NCBI RefSeq assembly: GCF_000237925.1
Contig: NC_031495.1
Span: forward strand, 36,735,511-36,799,510
Length of the DNA: 64,000 nucleotides
Reading direction: 5' to 3'
Source of the DNA: Schistosoma mansoni
Lineage: Eukaryota > Platyhelminthes > Trematoda > Strigeidida > Schistosomatidae
Shown piece by piece: positions 46,506 to 58,689 of the stretch (its first letter is position 1; each line of letters begins with the position of its first letter). The translations under genes were made by a program, and so were the position numbers. The notes below the pieces were generated by a model. It saw only the letters and a program-made list of their open reading frames with translations. It was not told the DNA's origin and made no database searches.

Positions 46506-48100
46506 TTTAGTTTTTTAATAAAATTGATCAATATAAAACTCAGTCGTGTCGACACTCGCTAATCGTGTACTCTGTGCAGTATACTCAGCTTTCAGCCAGG
46601 TATCAAGGTTAACAACTCATCCCATCTGTCTAGTTTAAAACAGTTAAATCAAATTTCAAACCCTAATACCAATTGTTATGAGTCTAATGGTTCGGGCATC
46701 AAGCCACATATTCATAATCACACGTAAGAATAGATAAGACCGTCAATATAAGTTGAAAATGTAAAAAATAAATGAAGTTCCCTCCTGTTTTAAATATTCT
46801 TAACTTGAAAGTAAAAAAACTGCTATTTCAAGCTTCAGTGATTTAATTTAAACAAAACATTTTTTTTTAATTTTAGATTAAGTACTTTTAATCCATGAGA
46901 TGAAGTTGAGAATTGAATTGATAATAAAATAATTTGATAAAAAATTTGATTTCATCAATCAATAAATTATGTATACAATCAATAGATTAATGTTACAAAA
47001 ACATTAATTTTTCATTTATGTATAATGTTCCCAATTTCCGGTGCATTTTGCATTTGCACTTATACATAGAAGTAGAAATATTGAATAAAAACGTTTATTC
47101 TATATCCAAAAAAACGCTCTTTAAACAGTCGAAATATGTATTGGAAGGGACTATATATATAGAGAGAGAATTCAATCGGAAATTAGTGAGCTGGGTATTT
47201 AAGCCAAATATTTTTGAAAATAGATCGAACATCACCCTATGTAAACTTGTCTTGAGATCTGAAATCTGTAATTAGTCTTCACATTGTCAGTGTATCGCAA
47301 AGTATGAATGAATTTTTAGATACGTTTGACTATTTTTCTGTATCATACACTGAAACCTATATAGAATTACCAGTATTGATATTAAGTTAGTTTATGCGTG
47401 GTGTATACAATGTCTTGATAACAGTATATTCTTATCAGTCCTATAAACTAGTCTAATGACTGCAGTCTTTCTCTTAGGTTGACTGGATGCATTAATTTAA
47501 CTGGATCCACTTATAAAGATCCTTAGAGATATTTCTGAACAGTCATTTTTCTGACTGTGTTTCTCATTTATTTCATACTCTCGTAATTGATTTTCATGTA
47601 GTATAGTTTCTAGCTCTGCCATATCTCATGCTGTAACTCGTTAAAAAGAATTTCTGGAATTTCGCGTTTCCGTTTCCGAATCAAGTTGAATATCAGACCG
47701 TTGTTTCACACTAAATCCCTAAAAACTCACCTTTCAAAAGCGATTTCACTGAATAATCATTGAGTACGTAGCTTTGAGGTTTAGAGATGGTGATTTCATT
47801 TAATATAATAAGTAGTATAGAATTTTGAAGTTGATTTCCTAAAATCTCTAGATAATAGCTACGAAACTAACTATTTTGACCAACAAGAATAGCATGATTT
47901 ACTACAACTACAGTTTAGCATTTCAGAATAATTCCACACCGATTTATAGAATAAGCCCTGAAGGTGTTGAATAATCTTACTATTATGTGTTACATATCTG
48001 GTTAGTGGTCAACAACGGTCGGTTATGTGATAAGCAAACCGACCCTAGACATCAATGAGAAGATTGAAACAAACAATACAAAATGAAGTAAAATTTCACC
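46506..48100. other. Gap between DGAT2 paralogues, nothing recognised
   Basis: AT-rich. An open frame at 47018-47275 has no recognisable domain. Confidence 0.4.
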
Positions 48101-48104
48101 ACAT

Positions 48105-48290
48105 TGGATGAGCTAGCACCTATGAGGATTCAGTAACAAAGTTGATAACGCGATGGAATTTGAAGCGAACGGAACTAGGTTTAAGTCCTGGAGTGAAAAT
48201 CAACTCTATGATGCAGGCACATCCACCTCACGAGTCCCAAATAGGACGGAACCTACGTTCTGGATTCCACTGCTCGTCACCACCCATCTT
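48105..48290 (+). repeat. Hammerhead SINE family A, decayed ribozyme
   Basis: The head TTTGAAGCGAACGGAACTAGG and ribozyme region ACGAGTCCCAAATAGGACGG are recognisable. The core has CTCA for CTGA, GGAA for GAAA and GTT at the cleavage site, so it should not cleave as a normal hammerhead. Confidence 0.72.
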
Positions 48291-49424
48291 CAACCCACAG
48301 TGCAGTATTCATCTTTGTTAAATGTTTTGACAACTCATGTTTAAAAATAAATACTACATACAACACAACCAAATCAAATATTCCGTATTCGACAATTATT
48401 TGAAATAAATTATTTGACATAGTTCATTGATAAAATTTTAGTGAAATGTGAATGCTATCAAGTGAAATTTTATCTCTATATGAGTTCAGTGGTGTATGTT
48501 TTTAAGTTTCTGGTTTAGCAATCAAACGTCGGTAAACCATGTACAGTATCTGTTTTCTCACTCTCAGGATTCTTCAATAAAATCTTTAAATATGTATGCC
48601 AATAATCAACATCAGTACATTTTATTACTGCACTGAAATATATTGAGGAGAACCAAATAAAGACATCCACAGCTTCCTCAAGGACCGAGCACACCATCTC
48701 TAGAACTAATAGAATGACGTTGTGAAGAAATAACATATAGTTGCAAATCATGGATTTCACATATATATTTTTATTTTGTGATAGTAGTAAGAAGTTTTAG
48801 TGACTTTCAGGGAGCTTCTTTTGGTAAGTACTGGTGAAGTGGTTATTTCAAAGAATATATTTCTTGCAATTTACAGATTTATCCAGGCAATAAGTGAAAA
48901 AATATGCGAAAGCTAGACAAGTTCCTCACTAATTTTTTGGAGTGATCTCCTTAATTGACATATTGAGAAAACGTACTACTCGAAAGTCATTTAACATTAA
49001 TTATGGAAGACAAAGGTAGGTAAATATTATAATGTTTCTTTTTTCATTACAGATCAGGTTAAATAACTTTATCACTATGCCATACACTATTCAATTTGTT
49101 GAATGAATATGTTGAATCTTTCCCATGAAAACGTTTTCAATAAATAGTTAAAAAAAGGCGTTCTGTAAACTTTTTCGTTTGATGAAAAAATAGAAACGAG
49201 TTCCATTTTAATTGAAGGCATCAATCAACAGAAAATGCAGAGCAGTAATTTCAGATTGAATGATAAACTTTAAAAAAATTTAAGTTTCAAAATTAAAAAC
49301 AATAACACAAAGCTACTGAATGTTAATAAAATTTATAACATAATTAATAGAGTCAATTTCATTAAAAGTAAAATCATAATGATAATGACTAATGATAACT
49401 AATGAAGTTTTAAACAACCAAATA

Positions 49425-49795
49425 GTTAATATCAGAAGGGGTTTCGTGGATATTATAATAATTTCAATAGTTGAGGTCATGAACCAATGGAAGCTAGACC
49501 ACCATGGAAAACCTGGAAGCACTACATGGCCGTTTCGTCCTATTGTGGGACTCCTCGGCAGTGCGCATACACGATCCCGCCTCGCGAGATTCGACATCAA
49601 CACCGTTGGATGCCTCCTCAGTGGTTTAGAGGTTAAGCGCTTGCTAACGAAACTGACAAGTCCTGGGTTCGAATCTCGTGAGGCGGGATCGTGAATGCAA
49701 ACTGCCGAGGAGTCCCACAATAGGACAAAACAGCCGTCTATGATGGTCTAACTTCAATCGATTCATGATCTCAACTATGAAAATCAAATAGTTAA
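49425..49795. repeat. Hammerhead SINE family B, inverted head-to-head pair
   Basis: A minus copy (about 49425-49600) and a plus copy (about 49606-49795) joined at their heads. The plus copy has the fullest tRNA-like head of the family: CAGTGGTTTAGAGGTTAAG (A box) and GGGTTCGAATCTCG (B box). Both ribozyme cores read CCGAGGA in place of CTGAGGA and are probably dead. Confidence 0.8.
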
Positions 49796-50303
49796 TAACC
49801 TAAAAGTTATTTGATCAAAACTATATATGATGAATTATAAACACAGATTGGTTAATTTATTTACACATTCACATAAACAATCTTAATAAAAAAATGATCA
49901 AGTCCATAGTTTATTGAACTTTAATAACTACATAATCTACTTTATTAATATTATACTAAATTTCAGTCTATCTAGCATGTTAATTGATTAAATTTTGCGC
50001 TGTTTATAAAATTATTTTCAATATCCTATACTATCTTATTATGAATATCGGATTTCAAAAATAAGAAATTTTCGGAAAATTCTATAAAAGTACACCATTT
50101 TCCTATCATAATTTGTTTAAATTGACTTTACTTGGGTTAAAATCGTAAGTTCTATACTCGTTGCTATTTCATTAATTCGTGTTTATTAAAACTTAAATTA
50201 TAAAAAAGCAAAAGATACAAATTTAAACAATCGCATGTTTTTCTATCCTAAAAAGAAATTGGGAAATTGAATATAATTTACCGCTTCTTTTTTAAAATTA
50301 AAT

Positions 50304-51129
50304 ATGGTGGCCAATTTAAATTCTTCCAATAAAAATGTTTCTTGCATTAATCATATAAAATTAAATGATAAAGGTGAAGTGATTTTAGAACGTCGTCAAC
50401 AATCAAATACTAAAAGTTTATATCATTTATTATTTATTGAATTCTTTCAAAATACAACTGTTTATATATATGTAATGACATTTTTATTTTCTGGTATTTT
50501 TTGTTTATTTATATTATTCTTTTTAATTTATTTAATCATTAATAATTTAATTATTTTTATACAAAATACTTTTCATGTAACCATGGTAACTAATCATAAA
50601 TTATCAATATTCAATATAAATTTAGTAAATGAAGTTCATTGTTTAATTATTATTATTTTATTTATAATATATACCATTTATTGGTTTTGTGATTGGGATT
50701 CAAACAATCATGGTTCACATCCAAGACAATTTATACGTTGTTTAAAAATATGGGAATTTTTAGCTGATTATTTTCCAATACATTTAGTAATTAGTAAAGA
50801 GTTTATTATATATAATGAAATCTATAAACAAATTAAACAACATTCCCATTCTATGAATTCTATTATTAATAAACATACTGTTGATAATGAAGATTATAAA
50901 AATGATGATGAAATGAATGAAGAATCTTTGGTTAAAGAAAGTTTATCTACAGATGTCAATTATTTGGTTGGATTTCATCCTCATGGAATACTTGCTACAG
51001 GAGCATTCATTAATTTTGCTACAGAGGCTACTGGTTTTTCAAAAGTATTTCCTACCTTCAAACCATATCTAGCTATATTGAAAGCTCATTTTATAGCACC
51101 GTTTTATCGGGATTTCTTAATGTTATTTG
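50304..51129 (+). CDS. Second DGAT2-like acyltransferase, exon 1
   Basis: 275 codons plus one base from ATG to a GTAAGC donor, phase 1, the same phase and place as in the minus-strand paralogue. Hydrophobic segments at about 55-90 and 111-128; HGSHPRQFIRCLKIWEF and YFPIHLV at 151-162; catalytic HPHG at 225-228; TEATGFSKVFPTFKPYLAIL; ends APFYRDFLMLFG. A polar insert (about 165-215) again separates YFPIHLV from NYLVGFHPHG. The N-terminus is longer than in the paralogue. Codon use is extremely AT-rich. No later exons were found in the remaining 12.9 kb; a first intron as long as the paralogue's (10 kb) or longer would explain this, or the gene is a fragment. Product: ER acyl-CoA acyltransferase making di- or triacylglycerol. 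Confidence 0.85.
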
Positions 51130-51771
51130 GTAAGCATTTTTTTAGTGATAAATTGAATTGTTATATGTTTTAGTTATCTCTTATGATTGTCAAAAACACT
51201 ACTTAACCGAAGCATGCGTTTGAAATCATTAAACAGGAAGTCCTGAATCTTCATGTTTACCGGTGTACATAAGAATATTGCACTACAGAACTTAAAAAAT
51301 CTGGAACTTTAGTGATTTAAATATGTATTTCGAAATTTGATGGTAGTAAATAAGTTAATTTAATGACTTTTGATATTGAACATCAAGATCACCAATGTCG
51401 ATTTCATGTAGCTAAGTACTACCAAAAATAAAAATTGGATAGCAATGGATAAAATAAAACCACATAAGAAAAGCACTGTTTATTCTGTATAAATAATCGG
51501 TAAATTGAGAGTTAAATATAGATCAATATTATATTTTGTTAGTTGATACATTGAATTAGAAAATCGTTTAGATTTTTTCGGTGTTAAGAATTAATTTCCA
51601 GTCAAAAACCAGTACTCATGAAGAAACTGGTAACAAGTGAATATATACTTTGTACTATTCTCAAAGATAAAAACCAATCTTTTCATTTAAGCTACAGTAT
51701 TTTGTAACAAGGTTTTAAATAACAACGTGAACTTATGAACTAAAAGTTTTGTTCTCAAGATAAGTACTTCC

Positions 51772-51773
<2 letters not shown>

Positions 51774-51808
<35 letters not shown>
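51774..51808. repeat. AT dinucleotide microsatellite
   Basis: About 17 uninterrupted TA units directly abutting the leader-only RTE copy on its right. Confidence 0.9.
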
Positions 51809-51810
<2 letters not shown>

Positions 51811-51900
51811 CGGGATGGGGTTGCCGAGACTACGTCCAACCCTTTTCCTTTTTGTGAGCTTGGGGACGGCAGTTGATCTAGAAGAGCTACAGGTGGAGTT
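51809..51900 (-). mobile_element. Leader-only RTE fragment with AT tail
   Basis: The reverse complement runs AACTCCACCTGTAGCTC to CAACCCCATCCCGTA, the first 90 or so bases of the RTE leader, then passes straight into the TA repeat. No coding part. More diverged than the copy at 29215. Confidence 0.7.
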
Positions 51901-52244
51901 GTCTGCACAAAAGAGTGGAAATTATAAGACATTTTATTATCTCATTGGGAACATTTCATGTAGATTTGTCCAAATCTTTCAAACTTGCTGATCAAATTTT
52001 AAATGTAATAAATTTAATACTGCAGTTGTTGAATTATTTTAGAGTACTTTGTAATATGGTAATTCGAATAATAAAAAAGTTAAAAAATGTGTTGATCAGT
52101 TATCTTTTCTAAGTTGTCTATATTTATTGAGTGTTGGTGTGTGCCAAACTAAAATCACCAAATTATATTATAATAAACCATAAGTTTATATTACTTGTAG
52201 TACACTGTATATAACAACAAATCTCATCTGAATATATATTAAGT

Positions 52245-52410
52245 GCTCTGGCGCGAGACTGGTAGGTCCTGGATTAGAATCTCGCGAGTGCGGGGTCATG
52301 GATGCGCACTGCTGAGGAGTCTCATAGTAGGACGAAACGGCCGTGCAGTGCTTCCAGGTTTTCCATGGTGGCTTAGCTTCAAATGACTCATGATTTCAAC
52401 CATGAAAAAA
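52245..52410 (+). repeat. Hammerhead SINE family B
   Basis: Truncated head, then GCACTGCTGAGGAGTC, GGACGAAACGGCC and the paired stem I strand CAGTGC, then the tail to TGATTTCAACCATGA. The cleavage triplet is GTG, which hammerheads do not normally cut, so this copy should be inert. Confidence 0.8.
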
Positions 52411-52974
52411 TATTTCTCATTTGTTGGAGAAACATTTAAAGTCAGAAAGGATTAAAAAGTTATTTCATCTTAGTTTGGAATTCTTCATTAATATCCATTG
52501 ATGATTTCATATACAATTTAGTGCGATAAGAAGGAAACCTTGACATCCATGAATTAAAATTCAATAATCCATAACCATTAAATGTTTCAATTTATTGTTT
52601 ACCTATTGAGGCCAGCTTAGTTCCTTCAAACGACGTTAATTTATGAAAAAAATTCACCTTCAAAACTTATTGAAATCTTTAAAACATAAATTATGGTATG
52701 TGTAGACATAACATTTATGATTTTATTCATAGTTTAAATGTTTTTCATTATGTTTACATGGATTTTACATGATCGTACGATGTATCTTTTCAAGTGTTTC
52801 AATTTTAAACGTATAAATTAGTATTTAAGTTATGTAATTTTCAAAATCCTTCAGAAACACATTAGACAGGTATCATATAACAGTTTAATATTGTTTTAAT
52901 ATCTAACACATTCTGTATATGTTCAAAGTATTACTTAACTTTTTAATGTCATGAATGGGTCTACTGTTTTGCTA

Positions 52975-53160
52975 GCAATCTTAGCATTTCAGTGACCGAG
53001 TGGATAACGAGATGGTGTTTGAAGCGAAAGGTACTGGGTTCGAGTCCCACTGTGAACATCAACTCTGAGATGCAGGTACATCCAGCTGACGAGTCCAAAA
53101 TAGGACGAAACGCGCGTCCTGGATTCCACTGCTAGCCACTATCCATCTTTGCTTAGAATT
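52975..53160 (+). repeat. Hammerhead SINE family A (Sm-alpha-like), best copy
   Basis: An A-box-like GTGACCGAGTGGATAACGAG, a B box GGGTTCGAGTCCC at about 53035-53050, a ribozyme, and the tail CCACTGCTAGCCACTATCC. This is the layout of the schistosome Sm-alpha element: Pol III head followed by a hammerhead. Confidence 0.85.
53080..53124 (+). ncRNA. Hammerhead ribozyme, apparently intact
   Basis: Stem I ATCCAG (53080-53085) pairs perfectly with CTGGAT (53119-53124). CTGACGA core at 53086-53092, stem II GTCC/GGAC (53093-53096, 53103-53106), GAAA at 53107-53110, short stem III AC/GT, cleavage triplet GTC at 53116-53118, so cleavage is expected after 53118. Short stem III is typical of the schistosome class. 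Confidence 0.85.
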
Positions 53161-53237
53161 TCTATTCTATATAAGAACTTTCGTCTAAATTAGAGCGAAT
53201 AGTTTCACAGTATTTGAGCGCCGAGTTGATGCAAGAC

Positions 53238-53368
53238 ATTAAATAGGAATAATATATTTGTAAAATCTCAGCGAATGAATTTGTAGTAAATCCAACGTTT
53301 CGCCTGGCAATCTGGTCCAAGCTTTTTCAAGGAATTATAATCAAACATCAATATTATTCCTATTTAAT
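53238..53368. repeat. Possible MITE, 131 bp with 18-bp terminal inverted repeats
   Basis: Perfect inverted repeats, ATTAAATAGGAATAATAT at 53238-53255 and its complement at 53351-53368, enclose a unique core with CCAACGTTTCGCCTGGCAAT. No clear target duplication was seen. It could also be a chance or foldback structure. Confidence 0.4.
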
Positions 53369-53399
53369 TTCTATTCTAGTTTGATTTTCTATTAAACTA

Positions 53400-54405
53400 T
53401 TTTATTACTAATTAAACTGAGATTTTCTATAAGAAAAAGATTGGCAGTTTCCTCAATAAGTTGAATTTGTTCTTTGTATGGTGAGGATTAATTTTCATTG
53501 TTCTAATATTTAAAAGAAATTTATATAATCATTAATATTTCCCTGAATATAAAAGTAAACTGACCTACCTGCAATTCTTCGATATATAATGTTAAGATCA
53601 ATGAAAGAAAGCTGATAGAGATTGAATGAAGTTTAAAAAAATTTCTTATCATGACATTTAGAATGCACTGAATATGCCTTTGTTTTTGTTATCATCACTC
53701 TTCCAATTCAAACTAGAAATAAACTCAAAAGTGTAATGATTAAAGACACAGATAATCATAAATAAGTTAATTGGTTTAGAAACTATTTCTGATCAGGCAG
53801 GTATTCTTGCTTCTTAGATCTAGTTAAAAGATGATTATTATTCTCTTACTGATAAGGGTTTTATTAAGTAGAATACATAGCGGTTCATTACTGTTTTATA
53901 TTTAGTGATAAGGACATATGGGGAAACCGTACCCTCAAATTAAATAAATTGGTTTACAAACATTTTAATTAGAAAAATGTAAGTGAAAAGATGACAATTT
54001 GTTTGATAAGTATCTTGGAAACAAAATTCTAGGGTGAAAATTTGTTAGTAATAAAGGCAGAAATAGTGGTTGACAGGAATAAGGTAAACATTTCATGCAC
54101 ATTTATTAATAAAATTGAGCCTTTGTTTAAAATATCACAAGGTCAGTATATATTTCGAATCATTTCCTGTCATTCATGTTTATTTCAATACTAAGATGCT
54201 TAGCACATTTTAAATAAACATACGCTCCAATAAATGGTTATATAAACAGAACAACCAACTATTTTCAATTACATTATAAAATAAGTTAATAGTGTTGATG
54301 TCAACCAACAAATCAGACAACCAAGAAATCTGTTTATTGAAATGCTAAAAAACATCAAACGATAAATTTTTAATTTATTATCTGTTTTTATTAGTATTGA
54401 TGGAT
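53400..54405. other. Presumed intron of the plus-strand DGAT2-like gene
   Basis: AT-rich, no exon or repeat recognised. Confidence 0.4.
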
Positions 54406-54409
54406 TAAT

Positions 54410-54580
54410 GGGCATCTGTTCTTAGTAGCTCAATAGATGACACAACGTTTGAAGCGAAAGGTATACAGTTCGACTTCTAGTGTGATCCTAAACACAGAGA
54501 TCCAGGCATATACAGCTAACAAGTACCGAATAGGATAAATCGTGTATTGTTGACCATAATGCTGTCTATAATTTATCTAT
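54410..54580 (+). repeat. Hammerhead SINE family A, decayed
   Basis: The head TTTGAAGCGAAAGGTATACAG and a degenerate ribozyme region (GCTAACAAGTACCGAATAGG, ATAAATCGTGT) are still recognisable. The core is lost. Confidence 0.62.
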
Positions 54581-56170
54581 CCTAAAGATTAGTAACAAAA
54601 TAGCTATATCGAGGCAAACCATTCATAAAGTACGTATGCAAGAAAGAAATTGGGTCTAGGATATTATCGACTGGATAATTCAAACCCTATCCAATGATAA
54701 TGTTTTTATTATCGTTGGAGATAATGACAGTTTGTAAACACAGACTCGAATATATCTTATAAAATAATCATTAACTGTTTAAGAACTAATAAATGACGAA
54801 TTCGTTGAATTATCTAATTTATCAGATTTTGAAAGTTATAGATTTAAAAAGATTACCTTGAACTTTAATCATAGTGATTAACATGTTAACTATAGAATAA
54901 CTATTCTAAAATTCAATAGAAACCTTTTCGGAAATTCAAGTGTGAAACACGTATTTTATGAAGATTTATAACTGTCTATACGGCAAACAGATTATGATCT
55001 GACTATGCAATTGTTTTCAAAATAAATTCCAAATTCATCATCCAAGTCATATGTTCCATTGATAACTCTACTAAGATGGAAAATCATTTTTTTATTAATC
55101 ATGGTCAAGATAAGCAACAGATTATGTGGTCAAATGGTAGATATTAATATCGTGAAAAAAAGCCGAGAGGCATCCTAGAGTAAGGATTTGCTTATGAATC
55201 AAAAGATTAGAAATCATTAGATGGTTCATCATGTATAAACAGTTTTAGTATCCGACATCAAATAAACTATGCTCTATCACAGACACATTGTAATGCCATG
55301 GCTCATTCACTAAAGATAATTTTTTTTACGTCAGTTTAGCTAAGAAACTGTTTTTTGAAAGAGAAAAATAATTATGATCCAATGAAAAATTCCTGGAAGG
55401 TTTTTAGGAAGAGGAATATTTTTAAAAATCTTAGTTTCAGCACTCAAAAACAGTTTACTAAACCACTCGTAATTGATTTAATCACATCGTTATTTTTATT
55501 CTTCAATTTTAGATGACCCAGTCAGTTTCATTGAGACACCTAATCATATAAACTCACTTCTGTAGTTTGTAAGTAACACTCTGAGTTTAGATGCTTTCAT
55601 TGTAAATTTGAGAATCCTCTACCTGATTACATATAAATTACATTTAGTTTCCGGTAGTACGCTTAGTTATTTCCTTATGTATTTTATTTGATGTCACAAT
55701 TGCAGTACGGCCCTTGGAATGTGATTTTTTATTCAACGGTCTTAAATTGTTATGAACTTAATAATACCGATAGCTTTTGTAATTTGAAGTTATTCTGAGA
55801 TAATTAGAGGGCATACAACTAATGTGTCGGTGAAAATAAACGTATTTCTTGTTAGTTCATTTTTGAAGCTAGTACAATAGGACAGTAAGACAAGGGAGCT
55901 ATTGTATACATCTAGTCTTAGTATCGATTAGTTCGTTTAGACTACGTCTAGTACCAGTGATCTTCAGCTAATCAATGATGCTTTAATGGAAAGATAAATC
56001 CAAGGATAACATTAAGTGACTATCAGTCCAGAAAGCAGTTTCTCAAGCTTGCTTGGGATAGAACACTACTCAAAAGGCTAATAACTTCTAAGTAAATAGT
56101 TCATATATATGAATCACTCATACATAAATATAGAGTAAAAACCTGACCACACATCAACATTATTAAGAAG
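54581..56170. other. Presumed intron, nothing recognised
   Basis: AT-rich, no exon, repeat or RNA signal recognised on either strand. Confidence 0.4.
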
Positions 56171-56186
56171 TTACTATATAAGCATA

Positions 56187-56601
56187 CTTACTTTTTACTT
56201 TCGCCTGTTACTCCCAATGGAGCATAGGCCGACGACCAGCTTTCTCCAACCCACTCTGTCCTGGGCCTTCTTTTCTAGTTCTATCCAGTTCTTGTTCATT
56301 CTTCTCACGTCTGTCTCTATTTCTCGGCGTAATGTGTTCTTTGGTCTTCCTCTTCTCCTTTGACCTTCAGGATTCCATGTGAGGGCTTGTCTTGTGACAA
56401 AATTGGGTGATTTCCTCAAAGTGTGCCCAATCCACTTCCAGCGCTTCTTCTTGATTTCTTCCTCCGCTGGAATCTGGTTTGTTGTCTCCCACAGTAACTT
56501 GTTGCTGATAGTGTCTGGCCGTCTGATCCGAAGTATCTTGCGTAGACAGCTGTTGATAAACACTTGTATCTTCTGGATGATGGCTTTCGTACTATATAAG
56601 C
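56187..56601 (-). mobile_element. 5'-truncated RTE LINE with 15-bp target duplication
   Basis: The last 415 bp of the RTE element, closely similar to the whole copy at 35025-35440, with an open frame (56563-56195) for the C-terminal 122 residues ending [11 protein letters not shown]. Flanked by perfect 15-bp repeats TACTATATAAGCATA at 56172-56186 and 56602-56616. A recent insertion. Confidence 0.92.
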
Positions 56602-57114
56602 TACTATATAAGCATAACTACGCCGTAAGTACAAAAGAGCTGAGCGATGGGTTAATAATCAATTAACAAAAACTTGAGGAACGTAAAACGAAACAAAGGA
56701 TTATTCGTTAAACATAAGCCTACAAGTAGGGAAATACAGTAATATGATAGTTTAAGTACTTAATAATCATACGACAAAAGTATAAAAATACTTCAGACAG
56801 GACCGTTCTAAAAGTTCAACTTTGATTAATGTTTATCTCCATATAACAGAAACAACTAATGGATTACGGTCAAATGTTTGGTAAGAGGAAATGCAATATA
56901 CCTACAGTAAATATCTTTAAGAACCTAATCTTAAAATCTTACACAAATGAGTTTGTGTAACCCAGTTCCGAACTCCGAGGGTGGCTTATAAGGGGAGTAT
57001 TTGCACTTGATTAGCACATACCGTACTTTGGTTTTGATAGATTTTCGAATATCATCACTTTCGTTAAAGAAATAAACCTTTTTAGGCAATGATGTTAGCT
57101 TTAGAGAAAGATGT

Positions 57115-57315
57115 AATCAATTTCACTGAAATCATGAACCGATCAATGTTAGATTACCATTGAAAACTTGGAAGCACTTGACAGCCATTTCATCCTAGCA
57201 TGGTACTCTTCCGTAGTGTGCACCCACAACTCTGCACGACAGACTAGAACCCAAGGCTTTTTATCATGCGCGCGAACACGACCTCTAGACCACTGAGTTG
57301 GTATTTAACGGTGTC
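57115..57315 (-). repeat. Hammerhead SINE family B, diverged
   Basis: On the minus strand: a tRNA-like head (CTCAGTGGTCTAGAGGTCG), a degraded B box, ribozyme remnant GCACACTACGGAAGAGTACC and a tail to GGTTCATGATTTC. Core bases are altered throughout. Confidence 0.65.
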
Positions 57316-57906
57316 AATAAAATTTGTCAATCTCCACAACCCCTTACTGACTATAATGAATTGTCATATTTACGTTTTGTCTAACTGAATTGTAGATGAA
57401 TAGATTTTTCATTCAATTAATTGTGTTATCTACGCGAATACATCTAAATTTTCTTCCAGTCATTTTAAGACTATAAATCTATATTCAAATATTTGAAGTT
57501 TTCACTTTATATAGGAACTATATATATATAGTCAATAATCATAAAACTGATAAAAATATTTGCCTTATCTGTAAAAGTAGAATGATAATTCTTAAAAAAA
57601 GTGATTTAAGGTTTAAATACTGAATAGTTATGATAATCAATTAATTCCACAGAAACAAACTTTACATTGATTCAATCAATTCCCTTAATTATGTATGAAT
57701 TTTAAACTGTGGAAGAATTACACTATGTAAAATACCATTAAAGAAAGCTAAAAAATAAGAAAGGAAAATGTGGTTGGATAGTGAAAGAAAACTATCTGGC
57801 ATAACGGATGTATATAATTAGGATAAAAAAAACAAATGAATAACAAAAAAAATAAATAAATAGACTAAAAAATGACTATTTGAAATAATTTAAATTAGTC
57901 AATAGA

Positions 57907-58396
57907 CAGTCCGCTCTCCCCCTCGAAATACTGTCACATCGCCACGCGTATATAGCCTCTGCTAGGGAAGTCCTAATCACTGCCTTTTCGTGTCGAGGAT
58001 GTTGTTTGCGAAATTGAGAGGACGAAAAGCGAATGTCCGGCCCTTTAACCGGGTTGGTGGAAACCGAAATTCCACCTAGAGGAGTTGGAAAACCCTAATT
58101 CCAAACAAATGGTGCACATGGGCTCCAGTATCCTGAGGGAACAAATGGCGTATGAACCTACTGTCGGTCACTGGCTACCATGGGACTGCATCTCTACACG
58201 ATGCTCCACTGCTTTGTGGATCAGACCTTTAGCTTAAAGGCTCCGGGTGTGACCCCTTCAGAAAACCACCTGCTCCAGTTTGGGCACCTGGGCAGTATCA
58301 CAGCCCTCACACAAATCAAATGAGATTTGTGTGGCGCATATATATCTGGCGCTTCCTTGTACTAATATTTACGTGTTTAAATAAATATAAATAATA
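57907..58396 (+). mobile_element. VGHW-family retroposon with 10-bp target duplication
   Basis: A body of 490 bp from CAGTCCGCTCTCCCC to an AAATAAATATAAATAATA tail, flanked by AGTCAATAGA at 57897-57906 and 58397-58406. The ENPNSKQMVHMGSS frame is present but interrupted by a stop after about 50 codons. Confidence 0.88.
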
Positions 58397-58424
58397 AGTC
58401 AATAGAATAGTGTGAACTGAATAA

Positions 58425-58580
58425 ATATTTTTATAGTTGAGATCATGAGTCAATTGAAACTAGATCATTATGGAAAACCTGGCCGTTCAGTGCTTCCAGA
58501 CTTTCCATGGTAGTCTAGCTTCAATTGACTTATGATCTCAACTATTAAAATTACTATAATATCCACAAAAACCCTGTCCG
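58425..58580. repeat. SINE family B tails, inverted pair (foldback)
   Basis: Two family B tails in opposite orientation (AGTTGAGATCATGAGTCAAT and ATTGACTTATGATCTCAACT) joined near CCTGGCCGTTCAGTGC. The heads and most of the ribozyme are missing. Confidence 0.8.
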
Positions 58581-58689
58581 AATAAATATTGTTTTGTAAA
58601 CTTCTATTTAGTAATAACATGTGATTAGTTAATATAATTTTTTAGTAATTTCCTAAGTGTTATGTCTACACTTTTTTTTTCTCTAAAAA

